NCBI GenBank assembly: GCA_905221615.1
Contig: CAJNDT010005445.1
Location: 440,153-504,152 of the forward strand
DNA from: Symbiodinium sp. CCMP2592
Lineage: Eukaryota; Sar; Dinophyceae; Suessiales; Symbiodiniaceae
DNA length: 64,000 bases
Direction of reading: 5' to 3'
Position numbers and translations under genes: made by a program. This document shows, one piece after another, positions 43,701 to 60,740 of this stretch; position 1 is the stretch's first letter; each line of letters starts with the position of its first letter. The notes under the pieces are model-generated. The model was not told where the DNA came from and did no database searches. It was given only the letters and a program-made list of their open reading frames with translations.

Positions 43701-46700
43701 TGCGATGTATAGGAGCCTTAATAAGCCTTAATAACTAGAATTGGGATTTAATAGTGGGCTATTCTAGTTTATGTATAGGGACTATAAGAGGGCTCGGTGA
43801 CTTGAAAGTATGGCATGCGATTCGGGATTTGGTTGCATGAAGCTCCAGAGAAATACCCCAGCTGCTGCGTTCTCCTACTAGTTTGGATCGATTCCACGGG
43901 GCGTGTGTCAAGAACCTTCTGGGTGTTGGTAGCCGCATCCAGGCTTGTTGTGCGTGCTGCAGAGGCCCTCAAAGCCTTGAGCTTAACAGCGGCTCCATGT
44001 TCACGGCTTCCAAATCTTGAAAACTCGAGCGCCGCAGAGTCTCTTGGCGTTTCCCAAAGTCTATCCTTCACTGCGATCCGGAACTTCAAACTCAACATTC
44101 TCGTTGACCCTAGGCAACAACCCTTACTTTAGCCATACGCCCCAAGCTTTCGGCAACAGCAACCAATCATACAACCACTGCCCCAATGTTTAGTACCATA
44201 GCTACCCATCATCATCGTAATGCCACTTTCGAATCTTTCATCCCCCATCCCTCAAAGCCGATGCTCCAGCCCACCACGGTCACTCGAACTCAGTGCTTGT
44301 CTGCCCGTCTGCAAAGCCGAGATTTGCCGAAATGCCCAAAGTCAGGCAGAGTCAGTACGATCACGCATCATAGTCCCACCTAAACACGCTGAACCCGAAA
44401 GCCGCAAAAAACCCTTCAACCCCAAAGCGTTGAACCCCAAACCCTAAGGCATTGAACCAAAAGCTAAAGCCTTACAATAACGCAGATCCCAAACCCTGAT
44501 GCATTGATTCCCCTGAAGCCGAAAGCTCTGCGTGTGAGAAGGCTGTGATGAGATATCTTCAACCCCACGATGTACCTGAGCAGATATCAGACCTTGGGGG
44601 CACCCTTGGTTGGTCGGCTGCACCCTTTAGGCCTTGTTTTGGATTAGGCTTCTCAGGGTTTCGAGTCTAGGGCCTAGGGTTTAGGGCAGTTTAGGGTTTA
44701 GGGGCCCACTTCTTGCTTCTACGTACATCTGCTGGCTTCTCCTATCTTAGCAAGAAGTGTCGGAGGCTTCGAAAGGTGGGTTATTCTAACAACAACTGGT
44801 TTAGGGTTTAGGGTTGAGGGGTTTAGGGGTTTAGGGGGTTAGGGTTTATAAGGGTTTAGGGTTTAGGGGGTTAGGGTTTATAAGGGTTTAGGGGTTTAGG
44901 GGTTTAGGGTTTCATCGCACTCTGAGAGCGCTTTGTTTCGGCTCCAGGCCGCGTAGCCTTCGACCGACCACTCGAATCTCCCAAGCCTTGCTGTGTAGGC
45001 TTGACCCCAAGGGCTCAAAGGATCCACAATATGGAAACCCTAAAGCCTAAACCCGATATTATAGGGTTTAGGATAGTAGTTATGTAGGTTACTCGGTTAC
45101 TCTTTGGAGAGTATATGATAATTAGATACTTGGACCCGGAGGGTCAGGTCTTCAAGGGTCTGGCAGAGGGCCCTCGCAAGCCAGAAGCCTAAACCCTAGA
45201 CTTGCACGTTGAAGGTCATTTAAGTTTGCTTTGGACGATGTGCTATAGATACGTAGAACAAAGAATGTTCCATTATGTGTATTATGTTTGAACTATGATT
45301 CGGAACCTACTTGAAGGAATTGTGCAGATGCATCGCTTTGGCTCATTTGCATTGCTGGAAGAGAAACCTTGCATGTGGACTCCGTTCCCAAAAAGACTTG
45401 ACACGTCAGATACGATGGTGTGCTACGGGAAACATCTCCTTCATGGTCTTAGGAACGGACCTTTCGAGATTCCGCTCGAGTCATAGCTTTAGGATGACAG
45501 CCCAGGCAGTCATTCACTTCCGGTGCTTCCCATTCTTCAACAGTGGCTGCCTCTTGTTTTCCAGTGTTTTCGGGCTTCCGTGTGGCAGGCAGGACAGTGG
45601 TGTGCCAAAGATGCCTGTGACAGAAAGCCCCAATATCACAGCCCCAGTAAACCGCACACTATGATAGCATATGCTTGTAATACGATATGACACTCAATGT
45701 GTTTTTATTATAGTATGTCATATAAAACCCTGTATAGAAACTTGACAAACCTGACAATCCTGAGGTGTCTACCCGCTTGCCGCTTTTTCTCTCTACAAAG
45801 CTTTGCCACCCACCTTGTCAGTCCGCACCTCAAGGTTTCCGTTTGACTTTGAGCAGTGCAGGGCCGAAGGGTCTTCCGGAAACCCATGAATAAACATTAC
45901 TTGGACCGTTAGGGTATGATCTTGAGTTACAAAAAACCCATGACTAAGGAATACTTGGACCCTTAGGGTATGATCTTGACGTTCGATGCTTTAGGACTCT
46001 AGGTCTTCATTGCTGCAGGTAGGCTTCAGGGTTGATGAATACTAAGACTAGTGAGGGGTTATACGGGCAGAATTCCTGGAAGGGGAAATGTGATAGGTGA
46101 AACTCCATGCCACCACAGAGCTTTCGCGAGCAACATTCGCGGGAGCATCAGCAGTCGGATTTGTGTACAACAGGGTTTCGGGGCTTTGGGGTTTACTAGG
46201 TTTGCATTGAACCCTAAACCCCTAAACCCTAAACCCTAAACCGTGTCTATGGGCCTCCAGAGTTCAAGCCTGACGTGGTTGCCACCTCAAGCAGCGCCCA
46301 CACCAGTATAGGTATTGCCTAAACCCTAAACCCTAAACCCTATGATTCTCATGCCAGGCATCGCCTCATTTGCGGTTCATCATCATTGCCGGTCCCCTGG
46401 GCGAGTGGGGCCCTCGCATGTGTGTTCCTGAATCAGGTGCCTCAACATTTAGGTCTGTATCAGATGCAGCTTCCATTGTTCGTCGAATGCTGCATTTTAT
46501 GTTCGCATGTTCTTGAAAAGGCTTACATGGGTCGCGTCAGAATTGTGCCTCCTGTCCGAAAGCCCTACTTCCTGTTGCTCCTCAGAAGCAGAGGTCAAGC
46601 CTTGGATATCTAGATCCTAGTTTTGGCAACCACTCATAGTGCCGGTTTGCGTTGAAGGACGAGAAGTGCTTTCAGCAATGGTAAATCATCAGATATCATC

Positions 46701-48414
46701 AATATTGTCTGGCAACCCTTTATAACTCAAAATAGCATGATGTTCCCAAAACCTTAAACTCCAAACCTTAACTTATGCCCTAAACTATAAACCTTACATC
46801 CGACAAACAACAGAAGACCCTACGCCCTGTACCCTAAAATCCCTAACACCAAAACCCCCAAAGCCCTTGTAAACCCTGAAGCCCTGAACCCCTAACCCCT
46901 AAGCCGCTGCAAACCCTGAACCCGTAAACTCTCGACCCCAAACCACGACTCCGACAAGCTGTTCCGAATCCAGGCCGTGCGCCGCCGCTGCGCAGGCGCT
47001 CGTTGCCTTCCTCCAAAGGAATTATCCTCAGGCCGGCATGGTTGGGTTCAGGGCTTAGGGTCTAGGGTTATAGGGTTTAGGCGTTTAGGGGTCTAGGCTT
47101 TTGGGTTTTAGGGTTTATACGGTCTGGGGTTGCGGGGTTTCAGGGTTTGGGGTTTAGGGCAGGTAGCTCCAGGCCTGTACGAGTGTGAGTGCGTGACCAC
47201 CATGATGCAAGTGTTGGCGAGCTCGACTCGTTGCTTAGGCTGCACGGTTCAGGGGTTGCAGGGTTTAGGGTTCGCTGGGTTCAGGGTTCAGGGTTCAGGC
47301 CTTCAGGCAATTTCCTGTACATCAGCGCTTCTAAGACTTTGCAGTTGCGCGTGGGAGTTGCGGCGCTGTGATCTATCTGGGAACCCTAATGTTTTCGATC
47401 TGTCGTCCGGTGGTTGGCTTTTGGTGTAGAGGCCTATCGTTCATGTCACCACCGAACCCGGCCCACAAAATTTGACAGGAGCCCTTGCAGGTAGTCCCAA
47501 ATTGATCGGGTTGAAGGGTTTCGTCGAACTCTGCTTGAAGCCTGCATTCCACGCCTTGCTTGAGGCTCCCAGCAGCTTGACCAAGCTTTCTCTACGAGGT
47601 CAAATGCACCCCCGGCCCGAACTGATCTTGAACCCTCAAGTCCCAAAATGCAAAAAGAGCAACAACTAAAGCACCCCCTCATCACACAAATCAAACAAGA
47701 ACTAAACCCCGCCAAAGCAACGGCATCCTAACACAACCCTGCAACAGTGAAACACCTAAAACTCCGAAATTGTACCTTCACGGCTTGAGGCCGCTGTTCT
47801 GCCAAAGTTCAACTCGCTTGCACCGGAAGGTATGCGCTCAGAGGCCGAACTTTAAGGCGTAAGGGTTCAGGGTTTAGGGTTTAAGTTTAGGGTTCAGGGT
47901 TTAGGGCTTAGGGCTGGAGTAGGTAACCTGTCACCTTCTTGGGGTACGATGAGCCCTATATTTCCCATGATCCCAGAGCTTAACCTTTAGCTGTTTGGCT
48001 ATCCCAAGATACCCTAAACCCCAAACCCTAAACCATGCGCCTAAGTAATATCCCGTCGGGCTCCGTCCTTGTTCGAATCACACCATGATATACCCATAGC
48101 CCTACTACTCTAAGGATGTTGCACGGCGCTTACAGTATTCTGCACTGCACGAACCCTTCCGCACTATAGGTTATGCAGCTTTGGGGCTCAGGGTAGACTT
48201 TGATGGAGGCATTGCCCTTTCTTCAGTAATTTCCGTGAACCGTAGATGGCGCACGCCGTAGAATCCTAAACCCTAAACCCTATAAGCCCTAAACCCTGAA
48301 CCTATTACCTAAACCGCCAGAGTCCTAAACCTGAAGGACCTCCCGAACGAAGAAGCGGAAGACGAGTTCGACTTCGCCCTGCAGGCGATTCGCCAAACTT
48401 TGGGACCACTCTAA
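40711..48414 (+). CDS. Hypothetical protein, twelve exons with consistent phases
   Basis: Exons: 40711-40756, 40846-40928, 41250-41313, 41512-41613, 41984-42030, 44751-44775, 46261-46305, 46358-46391, 46974-47040, 47790-47829, 48136-48169, 48321-48414 (TAA). Phases run 0-1, 1-0, 0-1, 1-1, 1-0, 0-1, 1-1, 1-2, 2-0, 0-1, 1-2, 2-stop, eleven matching junctions in a row. Clear protein-like parts include LACRACPEGKARISAFAGIW, QALVAFLQRNYPQAGM and the acidic tail NEEAEDEFDFALQAIRQTLG. No known family recognised. Donors include GTAAGA, GTTAAGGGTTTAGGG and GTATGC. Foldback elements and telomere-like tracts fill the introns. The 5' end is unresolved; extra exons in the longest intron (42031-44750) are possible. 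Confidence 0.6.
42092..42116 (+). repeat. Poly-G run
   Basis: About 25 consecutive G preceded by a T run, in a long intron; possible quadruplex-forming or slippage site. Confidence 0.8.
42575..42700. repeat. Palindromic AT-rich element
   Basis: GGAGTTCCTGGAAACTCC and a later GGGTTCCTGGAAACCTGGG flank a core with inverted CCTTAATTAAGG words. Distantly like family B. Confidence 0.5.
42778..42890. repeat. Foldback element, family I
   Basis: GGATTAGAAGGGGCCCCCACCC and GGGTGGGGGCAGCTTCTAATCC are inverted arms of over 20 bp. Single copy in this window. Confidence 0.7.
43381..43457. repeat. Foldback element, family H (copy 3)
   Basis: Carries CCTTCCTAATATACCCTAAA, GCTATTAGGGACCATGAGGG and a right end GGGGGGTCCGGGAAG. 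Confidence 0.5.
43487..43593. repeat. Foldback element, family A (copy 7)
   Basis: CTACCCATAGGCCCC at the left and GGGCCTATGGGTA at the right, with a more diverged centre. Confidence 0.7.
44795..44911 (+). repeat. TTTAGGG telomere-like tract
   Basis: Units of TTTAGGG, TTTAGGGG and GTTAGGGTTTATAAGG, beginning about 20 bp after the micro-exon at 44751-44775. Confidence 0.85.
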
Positions 48415-48737
48415 AGCCTGAGTTTAGGTTTGAGGGTTTGGGGTAATTGGCTTTGGTCTGGCTTATGGCTTATGGTGCAGGCTTATCAAAGCTATAAGAA
48501 TAGGGTTTGGGGGACAGTATACTATAGCTATGATAAGGAACCCTAAAAAAATCCGTTCTAAATCAAGGTTAGAGCCTGTGAACCTTGCCAGCTTCGAGCT
48601 TTGCAGCTGTTGCGGGTTCGAAGGTCTTGATGGCTTCGAGGTACTCTGCGACCGACTGGCAGCTGTGGCTTTCTGCAAAATGTCGAAAGCCCGAGATCTC
48701 GGCACAATGAAGACGACGATCATCATAATGACAGTGG

Positions 48738-48796
48738 CGATGATGATGACGGTGACGACGATGATGCTGAGATAATGATGATGATGATGATGATGC
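48738..48796 (+). repeat. (GAT)n-rich tract
   Basis: GATGATGATG and GATGACGACGATG words. Similar GAT-rich DNA is at 56430-56520 and 58790-59060. Confidence 0.6.
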
Positions 48797-49660
48797 GTTG
48801 CATCGTGGGTCCGAAGCACTTTGAGCGCAGCTCATACCGCGGCAACCCGGACGTGGTGGTAGTGTAGAGGTTGGTTATACAGGGCACTGAGCACCGAGAA
48901 TGAGAGAACTCGAAAGCGCGCCCTGCCGGCCTACACTATTTCAGTGACCAATCCCAGCACCTTAACCACAGCTTAGAGTTACCTCCCAAAACTTTACCTG
49001 CGGTGTAGGACCTAGGAGCTCATTAACAAGTCGGGGATGTGTGTGCTCCCTGGGTAGCAAGCCCTGCGGCCGTACGATCATGGCAGGTATTTTCGCCTGT
49101 GCTTTTCCGCTCGCCCGGGCGTCCAGTTGAAGGCTTTTCAGAGGCTCAGTTGAAAGGTTTGAGTCTCGGGCTTCGGGTTTAATTTGGGTGTACAGGTACT
49201 GGTTTGGATCAGGGCCGCCTGCGGAAAGCTGCTCTTTTCTTTCCGGGTCGAGATTGGATTTCTCGTGCGGTGGCCTTCATGGACGTTGGGCAAGCGAAGG
49301 ATGTGGACACTGCAACCCCATGTCACGGCACTTCCCACCCTGCTACACTTCAACTTATTGGTTTCGTATTTTCAGCTTCAACTTTGGATTTGGGGTATTA
49401 CGGTTGGGGTTGACGGATTAAGGCTTACTTGGTTCAGTGTGAGCAAGCAGTACCAGCCGCGAGAACCATCGACGCTGAGTAGACGACCCAACCGAAGATG
49501 TCATCAGATCCCATGCGACCCATGCGCGGTTTAAAGTTTACTCCAATGTTGAATTTAACCCTGAACCCCAAAACCCCCTAAACGCTATAAGCACTAAACC
49601 CCTAAACCATTAACCCCCGAAAACCCCTATAAACGAATGAGCAAGCACGGCCTAACCCAG

Positions 49661-54638
<4,978 letters not shown>

Positions 54639-54658
54639 CACTTCTTGGGATTTAAAAA

Positions 54659-54771
54659 TATGGGAGTTTCCGAATATATAGGGGACCCTAATATGAGTAC
54701 CCTAAATAGTAGGATCCTTATTATAAGGGCCTCAAGATAAGGTGCCCCCTAATTTTCGGAAACTCTCATAT
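54659..54771. repeat. Foldback element, family B (copy 3)
   Basis: TATGGGAGTTTCCGAATAT and TTTTCGGAAACTCTCATA. The interior is inverted relative to copy 1 (GTACCCTAAATAGTAGGAT). Confidence 0.75.
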
Positions 54772-55516
54772 AATATCCTTTTTGTGAAATCAGCAACTAG
54801 GAGATGAGGGGGCACCAGGTTGAAACCACTCATCCCGAAGCTCGCCAAAGAGACCCCTAAAAGCTTACATGACATAATAGAGGGGTCTCGGTACTTACCT
54901 ACTATTTTGGGGGGGTTCCCTGTTAAAGTTTAGAAGGCCCCTTTGTTTAGGGTTTAGGGTTTAGGTCGTCAGGGTTCCTGATTACATTTTGCTACCATAT
55001 CACTCAACACTCAACACCTATCCTGATGGTTACCGCACTATATTACCCTGAAGCCCCAAACCCTTGAACCCCGAAACGCTCAAAGTCTCGACTACTACTA
55101 GCAAACCCTGAACCCCTAAACCCCGAAACTGCTCGACCCCAAATCCCTAAAGTCAAAACTCTGAAGCTCGTGCAAATACTACACTTATAAATACTAAAGA
55201 GTATATGCCATAATGTATCACATAATCCCGCTCAAACTATTGAGGACTTAATGTTTCTGCAAGCTTTGAAGTTTTTGGCCTGGGCTGGAGGCCTGCAGAA
55301 GTTTTCGGATTTCAGGTTTGGGGTTTGCTAGTTCACGGGTTCGGGTTGAGTAATTATTGGTGCTGGGATTACACTCGGAGCCCCACCACCCCCACTAAAC
55401 CTCAAACCATAAGCTCTAAACCCCGAACCCGAAACTGATCCAAAACCCTAAAACGAATTCGCCGGCTTGGTTGAACTCCCCGTCGGCTCAGACTAAATCT
55501 GCTTCTCCAATTCCAG
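54772..55516. other. Intergenic stretch
   Basis: TTTAGGG at 54950-54965 and CCCTAAA/CCCTGAA words at 55040-55170 and 55395-55450. No exon supported; the start of the PARP gene may lie here. Confidence 0.35.
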
Positions 55517-58500
55517 AAGATGTGCACAGAGCTCCTGACAGCATCGAAAGGCAGTCGTCAGCGCCGAAAGCCTGAGCCGAAAGCTTCAAAAGCGAACGAA
55601 AAGCCCTGAAAGCTCAAACTGGAGTTTCCGAAAATTAGGGGTACCTTATCTGGGGGTCCTTATAATAAGGATCCTTCTATTTAGGGTACTATACTACGGT
55701 CCCCTATTTTCGGAAACTCCCAAATCGCCACCAGAAAGACTGGGAGCCTGAAAAGCCGTCACGAACCGTTGAGACCCCTCTGGAGCATCATCCTCTGAAC
55801 CCTAAATAACACTTAGTATAGGGGCGTAACTAGTTGCCTTTAATATTTTGGGGCTTCCTTACTATAATGTAATTACAGTATGTATAATGGGCCCCAGAAC
55901 CCTATTCTAATCATTAAGGCCCCTATATTCAGAGTTGAACCTGAAATTCCAACAGTTACTCCGACTCTGCAGTAGCAAGCACAAGGTGGGCCGTCTGAAC
56001 GGCGAGGTGGGCAAAATCAACCTGAAGGCCGTGTCGTAAGCAGACTTACTATGGGGGGCCGAAATAAATCGGGTCTAGGGTTTAGGAAATAAACACATGA
56101 TTATAGCATAAGGCACCCCAAACCCCCTCCAAGCTCGAGTTCATTGACATAGATGTTAGTTTTGCACCGACGTAGTATTGCATGTGTATGCCTGCAGATA
56201 CATGCACTAGGTAATCTATGTACATTCTTCTTCTCAACTCCCCTAAACCCTCAACCCTAAACCCTAACCCCTAACCCCTAAACCCTAACTCCTAAACCCC
56301 CAGCCCTAAACCGTTCGGTGACCGGGTCGCAGCCAAGGATCCGAAAGCCGTTCATTCAGGTCTGCGGTACACAGGGTCATGTGGGGGTTTCCGAGAATTA
56401 GGGGTACCTTATTAGGGGTTCTGCTCCTCCTGCGACGATGATGATGACGACACTGCATGATGGTGGTGATGATGATGAAGCTGATGGTGATGGCAGCATG
56501 TGGGACAACGACGACGATGGCGATTTAAGGACACAGCATCAAGAAAGGAGATGTGTGTCAGAGTCATAGTGGTGAAAGGCATTGCTTGTGCCAGTCCTTT
56601 TGGGCCCCGTTTTTCACGGCCAACTGCACTTGCATGGGGTCCGAGGTTCCGGATTTCAGCCCTCAGCCCTGCGAAAGGATGGGAAGATGTGGAACTTCCG
56701 TGCCCACCATCAGTCTCATTCCTACAATGCGGAGATCCTGACTTGCTCGGAAGTCTACAAATGGATCGCACTGACTTTTGGCGAAACAACAGATCTACTC
56801 AGTGTTCGGTGTTCAGGGGCTGGTAGACGTGGACTTCTGGGATTTAGGCCCTTGTTTCCACGACTTGTAGACCGAGCTTTTTGAAGTATCTTTCCATTCC
56901 TATGCGGATGACTCAAGCACTGAAGTGACGCATGCATGTTCTTGGACATGGACAGCTGACTCTCTCGCTCCCTCTCACCCTTCATACTCGATGTATGTCA
57001 CTTGGACGGAATGCAGTATGTATGTAAAATACATTGCATTACTACGTACGTATGTATGCATGCATGTATGTATGTATATACGTTCGTATATGCATAAAGC
57101 CCAAAGCCCTGCACACTGAGCTTCACAAGCTCCAGTCGTTCCTCGAAGCCCGAAAGCCTTGGACTCTGAACGCCTCAAGCCGTAGTTTGTGCACACCTGA
57201 AGCTGTAAGGTAGAGGCCACAGCACCCTCAGCATGCTTCAACTCTATAACTTGCAAAGCGTATACCAAAGTTGCCAATCCTGGGGATCCAGAGACAAATA
57301 CAGAAAAAGGTCCGCCATACAGGTACTTCTGCACTACACACACACACACACATGCAAGGCCAAGCTATATACTATAGCCTCGACTATAAACTATAGACTC
57401 TACTTTTACTTCAAGGCCCTCAAAGAGAAACAGATGGATTGTCGGTTCGTGAGTTTGAGACACCATGACCAAGTCAGGAATAAGGGTGACCCCATTCCAG
57501 CGCACGCCGTCGCGGGCGGCCAAACACCCACTGACGGCCTCGTTTTTGTGGGGCACTCGAGCTTGGCCGCTCGGAGGGGATTTACAGGCATTAGCTTTTG
57601 GATGTAAGCGGTCTAGCACCCCAACCCCAACCCCAAGTAAAGGGCTTCCAAGCACGTGCTGTTCGATGCTTGCAGGGGCTCGGGGTGCTTGTTTTCATGC
57701 CACCTCCGCTTTCCGCCTCGAAATGCTGGGTCTAGGACTTAATGATTCTGACTTTTTCGGGCATCTGCTGCACAATTCCTCACAACACCGGGCTGACATC
57801 ACGGAAGCGATTTCCAGGCTTACTTCCACAGAAACCATGTTCAGAGCAGTCGGCAAGAGGTGCTTATAGCGTAACAGGGTAGGGTCCTACTAAAATTCTA
57901 AACCCAAAACCCTAAACCCTGTATAAACCCTAAACCGACTCTCTTCAGGAGCCTGGGAAGATCAACGTGTCCGATGGCAAGATGAACCATTTCTGGTCCC
58001 ACAACCAGGTTGGAGTTGAAGGTTCAGGGCAGCTACTTGGAGGTTCAGGGGCAGTTATAAGGGTTACTTTAAGGGTCCCTTTAAAGGGATCTATAGGGAT
58101 TCCATAAGGGTAAAGGGCTTAGGGTTCATGGGTAGTTATAAGCCCCCTAATATGAGTTTCGAGTATAGTTACCCCACTTATAGCCCCACTTATAACTACC
58201 CATGAACCTGCAAGTAGGGTTTAGGGTTCATTAAGGACGTCGAGTTCAGCTTTAGGATTTGGGCTTCAGTTGATTCAGGTTACAAGCCGTTCCAGCAATC
58301 GATGAGGTAGAGACTGGAGATGTTGATTTTATTTGAGGTACGAAGTGGGGCTTCGGGTGAAGACATAGTACAAAGTGTTGAAGTTCGTTTTGCCGTGAAG
58401 ATGTCTTGACGCGCTCAAACTTTCCCCCCTTCCCTGCTCGAAGCTCGACGCCAAATTCCCATGAAGCCTTTCAGTGATGGTGAATAGTTGCTTTCTCAAT

Positions 58501-60705
58501 GCTTGAAGCACCTCCAGAACTGCAAGCTTCAGCTTTCGACAGGGGAAGTGCTACAGCGCCCTGATTTTGGTCGTCGAGCCACCTGTTGCTGAAGCCGCAC
58601 CGTTGGAACCGGAGAGGCAGTCAAGTGAAAAACATATAACGGGAAGCACATGGTTGCTTCTGAAGCGTAGGCCTGCAAATGATCAGCTACAGGCTGCCCC
58701 CTCTTTCCCATGGAAGCCAGTACTGTCCTGTATAAATAGCAGCATAAAGTGAGGTTTGGCAGAGCAGCACGCAAGACTGCTAGATTCATGGCGTGGGTGA
58801 TTATGATCGTCATGATTATGAAGACGGTGAATAAGATGAAGACAAGAGATGCAACATCTTGACGAGAAGGTGGCGCTGATGCTTCTGCTCATGGTGATGG
58901 CAATACATAAATGCCTTGGCTGGTGTTGGCACTGATCTTGACACCAGGGTGATGATGAGAGTGAGGATGACGATGAGGACGATTAGATGTAGACCTGTTT
59001 CGATGGTTTATACAGGCTGACGATGACAAGAATGATCTTCATGATGATAGGGAGATGCAGGAGGCTTGAAGCTTCATGCGGTGTGTGAGGTTCAAACACA
59101 CGGCCGCTGATATACAGTCTCATGCAATTCTTTGGCGTGCTTCGGGGTGTTATAGGTCAGAGTCCGCTGATCCCCTCAAACTCCATGGCCCATACAAACG
59201 CCACAAACTCATGTGGTATCCAGAAGCACTGTTACGAAGAAGCAGCGGGTTATGTTATCGCACGCAAAGCTAGCATGAAACTCCTCAAGAAAACAATCTT
59301 ACAGCTGTCCCAGTCTCATAACATAGGGCCTGACATCTTGAGACCGAGGCTTGTCATCGAGAACCACATTCCCAGAAACCCTGAACCCGAATCCCGAATC
59401 CTTAAAGCCCTAACTTGAAACGGCCTGAAGGCCTGCAAGGGTCGGCCCTCCGGCTCCCTCGCTTCCTGCCTCCTTCCCGAACCTGGCGCACTTGAGCCAG
59501 GCCAGTGCTTGCAAGGTCGCCCTAAGGCGTACTTTTGGAAAAGGATACTTGAGTTTCGTTAATGAGGGCTCCCTTAAGCTTATCATAAAAGGAACTTCAG
59601 AAGGAGACCTACTTTAAGGTTGCCATAAAAGGTACCGCTGAGGGTGCCTCTAAGGGTTCCCATTTAAGCATTCCTTGAAAGGGCTGTCAGGGTCTAGTGT
59701 TTCGAGTTTACGTAGAGTGTTATAGCTTGCAGGGTTCAGGGCTTAGGGATCTGGATTTGTTTGGTGCCTGCCAGCATATCCGCCTCGGAGGAAGTCTTTT
59801 GAGAGTATGTAAACATGCAAGGCCTTAGGGTTAAAGCTTCTGTATTTCAGGATTAGTCTACGGCCTTTGGGCTTCCGGCCTCGGGTTCCGGATTGGTCTA
59901 TGTGGGGCTCTTGCAGGAAGGGGTTCCTTGTTCAGGCTTTGGGGTTTAGGACGGGGTTTGGGAAAAAAAGGTTGAAGTTTTTGATCGAAGTTGGGCGGAA
60001 CTAGGACCTGGAGTAGGCCCCTGATTCCCTTTTTGTAGGCTTCAGGTTCTCTTATCAGCCGCTTTAAACCAAAAAGGGCAGCCTTTTCATTCCTAGGATA
60101 CTCTTGGGTCTAGTTCAAGTTCAGGCTTCAAAAGCTGAGGTTAGTCTTGGGTCTGGAAAGTCTGGCCTGGGGCCTAGAGTAAGGATTTTGGAGCATCCAT
60201 TGAACAAGGCATGTCCTGGATATGTAGTGAGATCTTACCAGGCCTCACCCCCCGAAGGATCCGTTGCAAGCCACTGCAATCTCAGCGGGTCTTGCCAGTA
60301 GAACCACCAAAACACCACAACCTTCCGAGACCCGCGACTTCGATCCCCACGGCCGCAAGGAGGAGTTGGCACAGCTCAAAGCCAATGAGGTGTTGCAAAG
60401 AGATGTGCTCCAAGAGCTTCCAGGTGCGGGGGGGTTTCAGGGCATGGTGTTCGGACGAAGCCTGCTTCCGAACTCTTGAAAAAGTGAAGCCCTAGACCCA
60501 AAGCCCTTCAACCGCTGCGGATACCGAAGGCGTCCAGGACTACGTCGGGCAGCTGCGAGCGCTGTCACAACAGAATGCCAAACGAGCCGAGGCATCCCAG
60601 AAACAGCAGGTTTTTCGCGTGTCTTCAGAGAGCGCTCATGATACAGGCTTGTGCAGCAAGATCCGGCCGTCGGCCCTCAAGAGTAGTATGCAATCGATCT
60701 ACGGT

Positions 60706-60740
<35 letters not shown>

